A stretch of 64,000 nucleotides of DNA from Pleurodeles waltl (taxonomy: Eukaryota; Chordata; Amphibia; Caudata; Salamandridae): contig NW_027150008.1 of NCBI RefSeq assembly GCF_031143425.1, positions 94,265 through 158,264 on the forward strand, written 5' to 3'. The notes beneath the pieces are model-generated. The model worked only from the letters and a program-made list of their open reading frames with translations. It was not told the DNA's origin and made no database searches. The number at the start of each line of letters is the position of its first letter. The stretch's first letter is position 1. Shown piece by piece: positions 47,494 to 60,144 of the stretch. The translations under genes were made by a program, and so were the position numbers.

Positions 47494-48788
47494 GTTTATC
47501 GTTTGTTGAAGACAAAAGTGCTAGCAGTTGGGGTACACCTGTGGGCTGTCTGCTGTTTCCTTTGCCAGAGGAAGTTGGTGTTTTGTTCTGAGGCCTGCTG
47601 TCTACTCATTTGCATAGGCCAGGTGGCTCATGGGAAAGAATTTCTGCGGAGCGTGAGGCTGCTTTTCTTGGCTGTCTTGAATCATCACGACAGCAGGCAT
47701 TAGATTGTCTCTGCTCCCAACATCTCTGCTGCCAGCAGGCCAGGGGTCACCCTACTTTTCACAGGTGGCCACCAACACTCAGGCTGTGCTTTTCATAGGG
47801 CTTGCCCGTTATTGGTGCCCGTTGTTGGTGCCCTTGGAGGTATACAGGAGGCTAGTTCTGGGTGCCTTGGGGGGTGTAAAGATGGCTAGTCCCGGGCTGG
47901 CTCCCTCTCAGATTCTTTTGAAAGGGGGTGTCTGGCTTGTGACTCTGGCCTAGCTAGCTAGATCCTTTTAGATTCAGGCTCAGCTAGAGGATGTGCCTGA
48001 AAGCACATGACTTGTTCTGGAGCATGGTGGTGGCCCACTGCATTTGGATGGGATGGTTATTGCAGGAAAGGGTCAATTATCATGGAGACAAAAGGCCCAG
48101 AGAGCGACTCCAACCGAAAGGGATAGTGATACAAGCAGGCCGAGCTGCTTTAGAGTGTGCTGCCTCTGAGGCCATGGGAAGGTAAGCAGCACTCTTTTGC
48201 AGCAGAACTGGGTTCAACATTCTGTCTAATTGCTTTGACACTGCACACAAATGTCTGGCAAAATCTACCAGAAGATAACCGTGTCAGGAAAGCATTGCAG
48301 GGAGAAAAAAAGCCAGCATTTACCATTGATACCTCAGCTTCTGCTCGGTATTCCCTTATTTTCACCTGCCTGCTGCTGCGTACCTGGGTGGTGTCTAATG
48401 GGAATACTATTAGCGCTGCAAAGCCTTACTGTGGCATCAGTGGCATTCAATACACACAATCTATAGGAAAACGTTTCCCTGCGCGCCCACTTCACTTACA
48501 GCCTGCCTCCAGCTTTCCCTTTTCCCTGCCCAGCAGACTCACCCTGGCCAATCAGCTGAGGCGAGTGCCACCGAAATTTGCATATGCCCAGACAGAACCC
48601 TGAAAACGGTCCACCATTTTTTCTTTCTCTACTTGAAGCAGGGGCCTTGAACGTTTGGGCTGTTTTGCTCTCCCCTGTGGTTCTTGCCCTGTTAAGTAGG
48701 GCGAAAAACCACCTCTCGGACCCTCGCCCTTGCAATGGCAGGGTCTCTGTTTGTGGCGCCACATGCCCTGCTAGGCTCAGCTTGTAAC

Positions 48789-48904
48789 ACACTCGGGTTT
48801 CTCTTCAAAACGAATAAATCTTTCGCCTTTTACTAAAGATTTCCGTGGAGAGGAACGTTTACGAGTTTCATTCAATTTTTTGAGGCCTTGCCACAGGTGA
48901 GGCT
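48789..48904 (+). ncRNA. RNU5: U5 snRNA, copy 30 (type D)
   Basis: Full 116 nt, ACA loop. Octamer 48576-48583, PSE 48723-48742 (T form), 3' box 48912-48929. Followed by element copy 9. Confidence 0.97.
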
Positions 48905-49855
48905 GTTTATCGTTTGTTGAAGACAAAAGTGCTAGCAGTTGGGGTACACCTGTGGGCTGTCTGCTGTTTCCTTTGCCAGAGGAAGTTGGTGTTTTGTTCT
49001 GAGGCCTGCTGTCTACTCATTTGCATAGGCCAGGTGGCTCATGGGAAAGAATTTCTGCGGAGCGTGAGGCTGCTTTTCTTGGCTGTCTTGAATCATCACG
49101 ACAGCAGGCATTAGATTGTCTCTGCTCCCAACATCTCTGCTGCCAGCAGGCCAGGGGTCACCCTACTTTTCACAGGTGGCCACCAACACTCAGGCTGTGC
49201 TTTTCATAGGGCTTGCCCGTTATTGGTGCCCTTGGAGGTATACAGGAGGCTAGTTCTGGGTGCCTTGGGAGGTGTAAAGATGGCTAGTCCCGGGCTGGCT
49301 CCCTCTCAGATTCTTTTGAAAGGGGGTGTCTGGCTTGTGACTCTGGCCTAGCTAGCTAGATCCTTTTAGATTCAGGCTCAGCTAGAGGATGTGCCTGAAA
49401 GCACATGACTTGTTCTGGAGCATGGTGGTGGCCCACTGCATTTGGATGGGATGGTTATTGCAGGAAAGGGTCAATTATCATGGAGACAAAAGGCCCAGAG
49501 AGCGACTCCAACCGAAAGGGATAGTGATACAAGCAGGCCGAGCTGCTTTAAAGTGTGCTGCCTCTGAGGCCATGGGAAGGTAAACAGCACTCTTTTGCAG
49601 CAGAACTGGGTTCAACATTCTGTCTAATTGCTTTGACACTGCACACAAATGTCTGGCAAAATCTACCAGAAGAGAACCGTGTCAGGAAAGCATTGCAGGG
49701 AGAAAAAAAGCCAGCATTTACCATTGATACCTCAGCTTCTGCTCGGTATTCCCTTATTTTCACCTGCCTGCTGCTGCGTACCTGGGTGGTGTCTAATGGG
49801 AATACTATTAGCGCTGCAAAGCCTTACTGTGGCATCAGTGGCATTCAATACACAC

Positions 49856-50791
49856 GGGCCCATATTTATACTTTTTGACGCTAAACTGCGCTAACGCAGT
49901 TTAGCGTCAAAAAGTTTTGCGCCGTCTAACGCCATTCTGAAGCGCCATGCGGGCGCCGTATTTATGGAATGGCGTTAGACGGCGCAATCAGACCGGCGCT
50001 GCCTGGTTTGCGTGGGAAAAAACCACGTAGACCAGACAGCGCCGGCGTAGGGGGAAAATGGCGCATGGGCGTCTTAAAATGGGGCAAGTCAGGTTACGTC
50101 GAAAAAATCGTCTTAACCCGACTTGCGCCATTTTTTAACGACGCCCATCCCCCATCAACATGACTCCTATCATTGTAAAGATAGGAGTCATGCCCCCTTG
50201 CCCAATGGCCATGCCCAGGGGACTTCTGTCCCCTGGGCATGGTCATTGGGCATAGTGGCATGTAGGGGGGCACAAATAAGGCCCCCCTATGCCACCAAAA
50301 AAATATATAAAAAAAAAAAAATTATACTTACCTGAACTTACCTGAATGTCCCTGGGGTGGGTCCCTCCATCCTTGGGGGTCCTCCTGGGGTGGGCAAGGG
50401 TGGCAGGGGGGGTCCCTGGGGGCATGGGAGGGCACCTGTGGGTTCATTTTGAGCCCACAGGCCCCTTAACGCCTGCTCTGAGCAGGCGTTAAAAAGTGGC
50501 GCAAATGCGCCGTTTTTAGCCACGCCAACTCCCGGGCGTCTCTTTTGCCCGGGAGTATAAATACCACGTAAAGTCCTGGGAGTCATTTTTTAGACGGGAA
50601 CGCCTCCCTTGCATATCATTAACGCAAGGAAGGGGTTCACGCTAAAAAATGACGCACATTCCGGGAACTTTGGCGCTATTCGCCTCTAACGCCATAGTAT
50701 AAATATGGCGTTAGTTGGCGTTAGTTTTGCGTCGAAATTGCGTCAAAAAAAACGACGCAATTTAGGCGCAAACGGAGTATAAATATGGCCC
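49856..50791. mobile_element. Hairpin-rich TIR element, copy 9
   Basis: 936 bp, consensus form. The U5 unit that follows has the unusual AAAAAAC allele, but the element itself looks unchanged. Confidence 0.85.
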
Positions 50792-51124
50792 ACAATCTAT
50801 AGGAAAACGTTTCCCTGCGCGCCCACTTCACTTACAGCCTGCCTCCAGCTTTCCCTTTTCCCTGCCCAGCAGACTCACCCTGGCCAATCAGCTGAGGCGA
50901 GTGCCACCGAAATTTGCATATGCCCAGACAGAACCCTGAAAACGGTCCACCATTTTTTCTTTCTCTACTTGAAGCAGGGGCCTTGAACGTTTGGGCTGTT
51001 TTGCTCTCCCCTGTGGTTCTTGCCCTGTTAAGTAGGGCGAAAAAACACCTCTCGGACCCTCGCCCTCGCAATGGCAGGGTCTCTGTTTGTGGCGCCACAT
51101 GCCCTGCTAGGCTCAGCTTGTAAC

Positions 51125-51240
51125 ACACTCGGGTTTCTCTTCAAAACGAATAAATCTTTCGCCTTTTACTAAAGATTTCCGTGGAGAGGAACGTTTACGA
51201 GTTTCATTCAATTTTTTGAGGCCTTGCCATAGGTGAGGCT
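51125..51240 (+). ncRNA. RNU5: U5 snRNA, copy 31 (type A, AAAAAAC variant)
   Basis: Full 116 nt, ATA loop, after element copy 9. Octamer 50912-50919, PSE 51059-51078 (C form), 3' box 51248-51265. The only A unit with the B-type A run upstream. Confidence 0.97.
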
Positions 51241-52535
51241 GTTTATCGTTTGTTGAAGACAAAAGTGCTAGCAGTTGGGGTACACCTGTGGGCTGTCTGC
51301 TGTTTCCTTTGCCAGAGGAAGTTGGTGTTTTGTTCTGAGGCCTGCTGTCTACTCATTTGCATAGGCCAGGTGGCTCATGGGAAAGAATTTCTGCGGAGCG
51401 TGAGGCTGCTTTTCTTGGCTATCTTGAATCATCACGACAGCAGGCATTAGATTGTCTCTGCTCCCAACATCTCTGCTGCCAGCAGGCCAGGGGTCACCCT
51501 ACTTTTCACAGGTGGCCACCAACACTCAGGCTGTGCTTTTCATAGGGCTTGCCCGTTATTGGTGCCCGTTGTTGGTGCCCTTGGAGGTATACAGGAGGCT
51601 AGTTCTGGGTGCCTTGGGAGGTGTAAAGATGGCTAGTCCCGGGCTGGCTCCCTCTCAGATTCTTTTGAAAGGGGGTGTCTGGCTTGTGACTCTGGCCTAG
51701 CTAGCTAGATCCTTTTAGATTCAGGCTCAGCTAGAGGATGTGCCTGAAAGCACATGACTTGTTCTGGAGCATGGTGGTGGCCCACTGCATTTGGATGGGA
51801 TGGTTATTGCAGGAAAGGGTCAATTATCATGGAGACAAAAGGCCCAGAGAGCGACTCCAACCGAAAGGGATAGTGATACAAGCAGGCCGAGCTGCTTTAA
51901 AGTGTGCTGCCTCTGAGGCCATGGGAAGGTAAGCAGCACTCTTTTGCAGCAGAACTGGGTTCAACATTCTGTCTAATTGCTTTGACACTGCACACAAATG
52001 TCTGGCAAAATCTACCAGAAGATAACCGTGTCAGGAAAGCATTGCAGGGAGAAAAAAAGCCAGCATTTACCATTGATACCTCAGCTTCTGCTCGGTATTC
52101 CCTTATTTTCACCTGCCTGCTGCTGCGTACCTGGGTGGTGTCTAATGGGAATACTATTAGCGCTGCAAAGCCTTACTGTGGCATCAGTGGCATTCAATAC
52201 ACACAATCTATAGGAAAACGTTTCCCTGTGCGCCCACTTCACTTACAGCCTGCCTCTAGCTTTCCCTTTTCCCTGCCCAGCAGACTCACCCTGGCCAATC
52301 AGCTGAGGCGAGTGCCACCGAAATTTGCATATGCCCAGACAGAACCCTGAAAACGGTCCACCATTTTTTCTTTCTCTACTTGAAGCAGGGGCCTTGAACG
52401 TTTGGGCTGTTTTGCTCTCCCCTGTGGTTCTTGCCCTGTTAAGTAGGGCGAAAAAACACCTCTCGGACCCTCGCCCTCGCAATGGCAGGGTCTCTGTTTG
52501 TGGCGCCACATGCCCTGCTAGGCTCAGCTTGTAAC

Positions 52536-52651
52536 ACACTCGGGTTTCTCTTCAAAACGAATAAATCTTTCGCCTTTTACTAAAGATTTCCGTGGAGAGG
52601 AACGTTTACGAGTTTCATTCAATTTTTTGAGGCCTTGCCACAGGTGAGGCT
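52536..52651 (+). ncRNA. RNU5: U5 snRNA, copy 32 (type E)
   Basis: Full 116 nt, ACA loop. Octamer 52323-52330, PSE 52470-52489 (C form), 3' box 52659-52676. Confidence 0.97.
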
Positions 52652-53933
52652 GTTTATCGTTTGTTGAAGACAAAAGTGCTAGCAGTTGGGGTACACCTGT
52701 GGGCTGTCTGCTGTTTCCTTTGCCAGAGGAAGTTGGTGTTTTGTTCTGAGGCCTGCTGTCTACTCATTTGCATAGGCCAGGTGGCTCATGGGAAAGAATT
52801 TCTGCGGAGCGTGAGGCTGCTTTTCTTGGCTGTCTTGAATCATCACGACAGCAGGCATTAGATTGTCTCTGCTCCCAACATCTCTGCTGCCAGCAGGCCA
52901 GGGGTCACCCTACTTTTCACAGGTGGCCACCAACACTCAGGCTGTGCTTTTCATAGGGCTTGCCCGTTATTGGTGCCCTTGGAGGTATACAGGAGGCTAG
53001 TTCTGGGTGCCTTGGGAGGTGTAAAGATGGCTATTCCCGGGCTGGCTCCCTCTCAGATTCTTTTGAAAGGGGGTGTCTGGCTTGTGACTCTGGCCTAGCT
53101 AGCTAGATCCTTTTAGATTCAGGCTCAGCTAGAGGATGTGCCTGAAAGCACATGACTTGTTCTGGAGCATGGTGGTGGCCCACTGCATTTGGATGGGATG
53201 GTTATTGCAGGAAAGGGTCAATTATCATGGAGACAAAAGGCCCAGAGAGCGACTCCAACCGAAAGGGATAGTGATACAAGCAGGCCGAGCTGCTTTAAAG
53301 TGTGCTGCCTCTGAGGCCATGGGAAGGTAAACAGCACTCTTTTGCAGCAGAACTGGGTTCAACATTCTGTCTAATTGCTTTGACACTGCACACAAATGTC
53401 TGGCAAAATCTACCAGAAGAGAACCGTGTCAGGAAAGCATTGCAGGGAGAAAAAAAGCCAGCATTTACCATTGATACCTCAGCTTCTGCTCGGTATTCCC
53501 TTATTTTCACCTGCCTGCTGCTGCGTACCTGGGTGGTGTCTAATGGGAATACTATTAGCGCTGCAAAGCCTTACTGTGGCATCAGTGGCATTCAATACAC
53601 ACAATCTATAGGAAAACGTTTCCCTGCGCGCCCACTTCACTTACAGCCTGCCTCCAGCTTTCCCTTTTCCCTGCCCAGCAGACTCACCCTGGCCAATCAG
53701 CTGAGGCGAGTGCCACCGAAATTTGCATATGCCCAGACAGAACCCTGAAAACGGTCCACCATTTTTTCTTTCTCTACTTGAAGCAGGGGCCTTGAACGTT
53801 TGGGCTGTTTTGCTCTCCCCTGTGGTTCTTGCCCTGTTAAGTAGGGCGAAAAACCACCTCTCGGACCCTCGCCCTTGCAATGGCAGGGTCTCTGTTTGTG
53901 GCGCCACATGCCCTGCTAGGCTCAGCTTGTAAC

Positions 53934-54049
53934 ACACTCGGGTTTCTCTTCAAAACGAATAAATCTTTCGCCTTTTACTAAAGATTTCCGTGGAGAGGAA
54001 CGTTTACGAGTTTCATTCAATTTTTTGAGGCCTTGCCACAGGTGAGGCT
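53934..54049 (+). ncRNA. RNU5: U5 snRNA, copy 33 (type D)
   Basis: Full 116 nt, ACA loop. Octamer 53721-53728, PSE 53868-53887 (T form), 3' box 54057-54074. Followed by element copy 10. Confidence 0.97.
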
Positions 54050-55000
54050 GTTTATCGTTTGTTGAAGACAAAAGTGCTAGCAGTTGGGGTACACCTGTGG
54101 GCTGTCTGCTGTTTCCTTTGCCAGAGGAAGTTGGTGTTTTGTTCTGAGGCCTGCTGTCTACTCATTTGCATAGGCCAGGTGGCTCATGGGAAAGAATTTC
54201 TGCGGAGCGTGAGGCTGCTTTTCTTGGCTGTCTTGAATCATCACGACAGCAGGCATTAGATTGTCTCTGCTCCCAACATCTCTGCTGCCAGCAGGCCAGG
54301 GGTCACCCTACTTTTCACAGGTGGCCACCAACACTCAGGCTGTGCTTTTCATAGGGCTTGCCCGTTATTGGTGCCCTTGGAGGTATACAGGAGGCTAGTT
54401 CTGGGTGCCTTGGGAGGTGTAAAGATGGCTAGTCCCGGGCTGGCTCCCTCTCAGATTCTTTTGAAAGGGGGTGTCTGGCTTGTGACTCTGGCCTAGCTAG
54501 CTAGATCCTTTTAGATTCAGGCTCAGCTAGAGGATGTGCCTGAAAGCACATGACTTGTTCTGGAGCATGGTGGTGGCCCACTGCATTTGGATGGGATGGT
54601 TATTGCAGGAAAGGGTCAATTATCATGGAGACAAAAGGCCCAGAGAGCGACTCCAACCGAAAGGGATAGTGATACAAGCAGGCCGAGCTGCTTTAAAGTG
54701 TGCTGCCTCTGAGGCCATGGGAAGGTAAACAGCACTCTTTTGCAGCAGAACTGGGTTCAACATTCTGTCTAATTGCTTTGACACTGCACACAAATGTCTG
54801 GCAAAATCTACCAGAAGAGAACCGTGTCAGGAAAGCATTGCAGGGAGAAAAAAAGCCAGCATTTACCATTGATACCTCAGCTTCTGCTCGGTATTCCCTT
54901 ATTTTCACCTGCCTGCTGCTGCGTACCTGGGTGGTGTCTAATGGGAATACTATTAGCGCTGCAAAGCCTTACTGTGGCATCAGTGGCATTCAATACACAC

Positions 55001-55936
55001 GGGCCCATATTTATACTTTTTGACGCTAAACTGCGCTAACGCAGTTTAGCGTCAAAAAGTTTTGCGCCGTCTAACGCCATTCTGAAGCGCCATGCGGGCG
55101 CCGTATTTATGGAATGGCGTTAGACGGCGCAATCAGACCGGCGCTGCCTGGTTTGCGTGGGAAAAAACCACGTAGACCAGACAGCGCCGGCGTAGGGGGA
55201 AAATGGCGCATGGGCGTCTTAAAATGGGGCAAGTCAGGTTACGTCGAAAAAATCGTCTTAACCCGACTTGCGCCATTTTTTAACGACGCCCATCCCCCAT
55301 CAACATGACTCCTATCATTGTAAAGATAGGAGTCATGCCCCCTTGCCCAATGGCCATGCCCAGGGGACTTCTGTCCCCTGGGCATGGTCATTGGGCATAG
55401 TGGCATGTAGGGGGGCACAAATAAGGCCCCCCTATGCCACCAAAAAAATATATAAAAAAAAAAAAAATATACTTACCTGAACTTACCTGAATGTCCCTGG
55501 GGTGGGTCCCTCCATCCTTGGGGGTCCTCCTGGGGTGGGCAAGGGTGGCAGGGGGGGTCCCTGGGGGCATGGGAGGGCACCTGTGGGTTCATTTTGAGCC
55601 CACAGGCCCCTTAACGCCTGCTCTGAGCAGGCGTTAAAAAGTGGCGCAAATGCGCCGTTTTTAGCCACGCCAACTCCCGGGCGTCTCTTTTGCCCGGGAG
55701 TATAAATACCACGTAAAGTCCTGGGAGTCATTTTTTAGACGGGAACGCCTCCCTTGCATATCATTAACGCAAGGAAGGGGTTCACGCTAAAAAATGACGC
55801 ACATTCCGGGAACTTTGGCGCTATTCGCCTCTAACGCCATAGTATAAATATGGCGTTAGTTGGCGTTAGTTTTGCGTCGAAATTGCGTCAAAAAAAACGA
55901 CGCAATTTAGGCGCAAACGGAGTATAAATATGGCCC
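55001..55936. mobile_element. Hairpin-rich TIR element, copy 10
   Basis: 936 bp. Private T to A at 55467, one base from the U1-like ATACTTACCTG motif. The A tract is lengthened and the preceding TTATAC becomes ATATAC. Confidence 0.85.
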
Positions 55937-56269
55937 ACAATCTATAGGAAAACGTTTCCCTGCGCGCCCACTTCACTTACAGCCTGCCTCCAGCTTTCCC
56001 TTTTCCCTGCCCAGCAGACTCACCCTGGCCAATCAGCTGAGGCGAGTGCCACCGAAATTTGCATATGCCCAGACAGAACCCTGAAAACGGTCCACCATTT
56101 TTTCTTTCTCTACTTGAAGCAGGGGCCTTGAACGTTTGGGCTGTTTTGCTCTCCCCTGTGGTTCTTGCCCTGTTAAGTAGGGCGAAAAACCACCTCTCGG
56201 ACCCTCGCCCTCGCAATGGCAGGGTCTCTGTTTGTGGCGCCACATGCCCTGCTAGGCTCAGCTTGTAAC

Positions 56270-56385
56270 ACACTCGGGTTTCTCTTCAAAACGAATAAAT
56301 CTTTCGCCTTTTACTAAAGATTTCCGTGGAGAGGAACGTTTACGAGTTTCATTCAATTTTTTGAGGCCTTGCCATAGGTGAGGCT
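56270..56385 (+). ncRNA. RNU5: U5 snRNA, copy 34 (type A)
   Basis: Full 116 nt, ATA loop, after element copy 10. Octamer 56057-56064, PSE 56204-56223 (C form), 3' box 56393-56410. Confidence 0.97.
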
Positions 56386-57680
56386 GTTTATCGTTTGTTG
56401 AAGACAAAAGTGCTAGCAGTTGGGGTACACCTGTGGGCTGTCTGCTGTTTCCTTTGCCAGAGGAAGTTGGTGTTTTGTTCTGAGGCCTGCTGTCTACTCA
56501 TTTGCATAGGCCAGGTGGCTCATGGGAAAGAATTTCTGCGGAGCGTGAGGCTGCTTTTCTTGGCTATCTTGAATCATCACGACAGCAGGCATTAGATTGT
56601 CTCTGCTCCCAACATCTCTGCTGCCAGCAGGCCAGGGGTCACCCTACTTTTCACAGGTGGCCACCAACACTCAGGCTGTGCTTTTCATAGGGCTTGCCCG
56701 TTATTGGTGCCCGTTGTTGGTGCCCTTGGAGGTATACAGGAGGCTAGTTCTGGGTGCCTTGGGAGGTGTAAAGATGGCTAGTCCCGGGCTGGCTCCCTCT
56801 CAGATTCTTTTGAAAGGGGGTGTCTGGCTTGTGACTCTGGCCTAGCTAGCTAGATCCTTTTAGATTCAGGCTCAGCTAGAGGATGTGCCTGAAAGCACAT
56901 GACTTGTTCTGGAGCATGGTGGTGGCCCACTGCATTTGGATGGGATGGTTATTGCAGGAAAGGGTCAATTATCATGGAGACAAAAGGCCCAGAGAGCGAC
57001 TCCAACCGAAAGGGATAGTGATACAAGCAGGCCGAGCTGCTTTAAAGTGTGCTGCCTCTGAGGCCATGGGAAGGTAAGCAGCACTCTTTTGCAGCAGAAC
57101 TGGGTTCAACATTCTGTCTAATTGCTTTGACACTGCACACAAATGTCTGGCAAAATCTACCAGAAGATAACCGTGTCAGGAAAGCATTGCAGGGAGAAAA
57201 AAAGCCAGCATTTACCATTGATACCTCAGCTTCTGCTCGGTATTCCCTTATTTTCACCTGCCTGCTGCTGCGTACCTGGGTGGTGTCTAATGGGAATACT
57301 ATTAGCGCTGCAAAGCCTTACTGTGGCATCAGTGGCATTCAATACACACAATCTATAGGAAAACGTTTCCCTGTGCGCCCACTTCACTTACAGCCTGCCT
57401 CTAGCTTTCCCTTTTCCCTGCCCAGCAGACTCACCCTGGCCAATCAGCTGAGGCGAGTGCCACCGAAATTTGCATATGCCCAGACAGAACCCTGAAAACG
57501 GTCCACCATTTTTTCTTTCTCTACTTGAAGCAGGGGCCTTGAACGTTTGGGCTGTTTTGCTCTCCCCTGTGGTTCTTGCCCTGTTAAGTAGGGCGAAAAA
57601 ACACCTCTCGGACCCTCGCCCTCGCAATGGCAGGGTCTCTGTTTGTGGCGCCACATGCCCTGCTAGGCTCAGCTTGTAAC

Positions 57681-57795
57681 ACACTCGGGTTTCTCTTCAA
57701 AACGAATAAATCTTTCGCCTTTTACTAAAGATTTCCGTGGAGAGGAACGTTTACGAGTTTCATTCAATTTTTGAGGCCTTGCCACAGGTGAGGCT
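57681..57795 (+). ncRNA. RNU5: U5 snRNA, copy 35 (type E, Sm site one T shorter)
   Basis: 115 nt. The Sm U run is five (57768-57772) instead of six. AAUUUUUGA still fits the Sm consensus (U4 has a five-U site), so it may be functional, or the base may be a sequencing error. Octamer 57468-57475, PSE 57615-57634 (C form), 3' box 57803-57820. Confidence 0.92.
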
Positions 57796-59077
57796 GTTTA
57801 TCGTTTGTTGAAGACAAAAGTGCTAGCAGTTGGGGTACACCTGTGGGCTGTCTGCTGTTTCCTTTGCCAGAGGAAGTTGGTGTTTTGTTCTGAGGCCTGC
57901 TGTCTACTCATTTGCATAGGCCAGGTGGCTCATGGGAAAGAATTTCTGCGGAGCGTGAGGCTGCTTTTCTTGGCTGTCTTGAATCATCACGACAGCAGGC
58001 ATTAGATTGTCTCTGCTCCCAACATCTCTGCTGCCAGCAGGCCAGGGGTCACCCTACTTTTCACAGGTGGCCACCAACACTCAGGCTGTGCTTTTCATAG
58101 GGCTTGCCCGTTATTGGTGCCCTTGGAGGTATACAGGAGGCTAGTTCTGGGTGCCTTGGGAGGTGTAAAGATGGCTATTCCCGGGCTGGCTCCCTCTCAG
58201 ATTCTTTTGAAAGGGGGTGTCTGGCTTGTGACTCTGGCCTAGCTAGCTAGATCCTTTTAGATTCAGGCTCAGCTAGAGGATGTGCCTGAAAGCACATGAC
58301 TTGTTCTGGAGCATGGTGGTGGCCCACTGCATTTGGATGGGATGGTTATTGCAGGAAAGGGTCAATTATCATGGAGACAAAAGGCCCAGAGAGCGACTCC
58401 AACCGAAAGGGATAGTGATACAAGCAGGCCGAGCTGCTTTAAAGTGTGCTGCCTCTGAGGCCATGGGAAGGTAAACAGCACTCTTTTGCAGCAGAACTGG
58501 GTTCAACATTCTGTCTAATTGCTTTGACACTGCACACAAATGTCTGGCAAAATCTACCAGAAGAGAACCGTGTCAGGAAAGCATTGCAGGGAGAAAAAAA
58601 GCCAGCATTTACCATTGATACCTCAGCTTCTGCTCGGTATTCCCTTATTTTCACCTGCCTGCTGCTGCGTACCTGGGTGGTGTCTAATGGGAATACTATT
58701 AGCGCTGCAAAGCCTTACTGTGGCATCAGTGGCATTCAATACACACAATCTATAGGAAAACGTTTCCCTGCGCGCCCACTTCACTTACAGCCTGCCTCCA
58801 GCTTTCCCTTTTCCCTGCCCAGCAGACTCACCCTGGCCAATCAGCTGAGGCGAGTGCCACCGAAATTTGCATATGCCCAGACAGAACCCTGAAAACGGTC
58901 CACCATTTTTTCTTTCTCTACTTGAAGCAGGGGCCTTGAACGTTTGGGCTGTTTTGCTCTCCCCTGTGGTTCTTGCCCTGTTAAGTAGGGCGAAAAACCA
59001 CCTCTCGGACCCTCGCCCTTGCAATGGCAGGGTCTCTGTTTGTGGCGCCACATGCCCTGCTAGGCTCAGCTTGTAAC

Positions 59078-59193
59078 ACACTCGGGTTTCTCTTCAAAAC
59101 GAATAAATCTTTCGCCTTTTACTAAAGATTTCCGTGGAGAGGAACGTTTACGAGTTTCATTCAATTTTTTGAGGCCTTGCCACAGGTGAGGCT
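59078..59193 (+). ncRNA. RNU5: U5 snRNA, copy 36 (type D)
   Basis: Full 116 nt, ACA loop. Octamer 58865-58872, PSE 59012-59031 (T form), 3' box 59201-59218. Followed by element copy 11. Confidence 0.97.
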
Positions 59194-60144
59194 GTTTATC
59201 GTTTGTTGAAGACAAAAGTGCTAGCAGTTGGGGTACACCTGTGGGCTGTCTGCTGTTTCCTTTGCCAGAGGAAGTTGGTGTTTTGTTCTGAGGCCTGCTG
59301 TCTACTCATTTGCATAGGCCAGGTGGCTCATGGGAAAGAATTTCTGCGGAGCGTGAGGCTGCTTTTCTTGGCTGTCTTGAATCATCACGACAGCAGGCAT
59401 TAGATTGTCTCTGCTCCCAACATCTCTGCTGCCAGCAGGCCAGGGGTCACCCTACTTTTCACAGGTGGCCACCAACACTCAGGCTGTGCTTTTCATAGGG
59501 CTTGCCCGTTATTGGTGCCCTTGGAGGTATACAGGAGGCTAGTTCTGGGTGCCTTGGGAGGTGTAAAGATGGCTAGTCCCGGGCTGGCTCCCTCTCAGAT
59601 TCTTTTGAAAGGGGGTGTCTGGCTTGTGACTCTGGCCTAGCTAGCTAGATCCTTTTAGATTCAGGCTCAGCTAGAGGATGTGCCTGAAAGCACATGACTT
59701 GTTCTGGAGCATGGTGGTGGCCCACTGCATTTGGATGGGATGGTTATTGCAGGAAAGGGTCAATTATCATGGAGACAAAAGGCCCAGAGAGCGACTCCAA
59801 CCGAAAGGGATAGTGATACAAGCAGGCCGAGCTGCTTTAAAGTGTGCTGCCTCTGAGGCCATGGGAAGGTAAACAGCACTCTTTTGCAGCAGAACTGGGT
59901 TCAACATTCTGTCTAATTGCTTTGACACTGCACACAAATGTCTGGCAAAATCTACCAGAAGAGAACCGTGTCAGGAAAGCATTGCAGGGAGAAAAAAAGC
60001 CAGCATTTACCATTGATACCTCAGCTTCTGCTCGGTATTCCCTTATTTTCACCTGCCTGCTGCTGCGTACCTGGGTGGTGTCTAATGGGAATACTATTAG
60101 CGCTGCAAAGCCTTACTGTGGCATCAGTGGCATTCAATACACAC

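Larger units (their letters stand above)
43287..49855 (+). repeat. Higher-order block H8: units A B C D
   Basis: 6569 bp: element copy 8, then cores 44225-45635 (A), 45636-47046 (B), 47047-48457 (C) and 48458-49855 (D). Private changes are C to T inside U5 at 46040 and G to A at 47072. Otherwise it has the same formula as H1, which lies 43 kb away. Confidence 0.9.
49856..55000 (+). repeat. Higher-order block H9: units A E D
   Basis: 5145 bp: element copy 9, then cores 50794-52204 (A variant), 52205-53602 (E) and 53603-55000 (D). The A unit carries AAAAAAC near 51040, the allele normal for B, E and F. This suggests a short conversion tract. Confidence 0.9.
55001..60144 (+). repeat. Higher-order block H10: units A E D
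   Basis: 5144 bp: element copy 10, then cores 55939-57349 (A), 57350-58746 (E) and 58747-60144 (D). It is one base shorter than H2 and H9 because the U5 Sm site of the E unit lacks one T. Confidence 0.9.
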
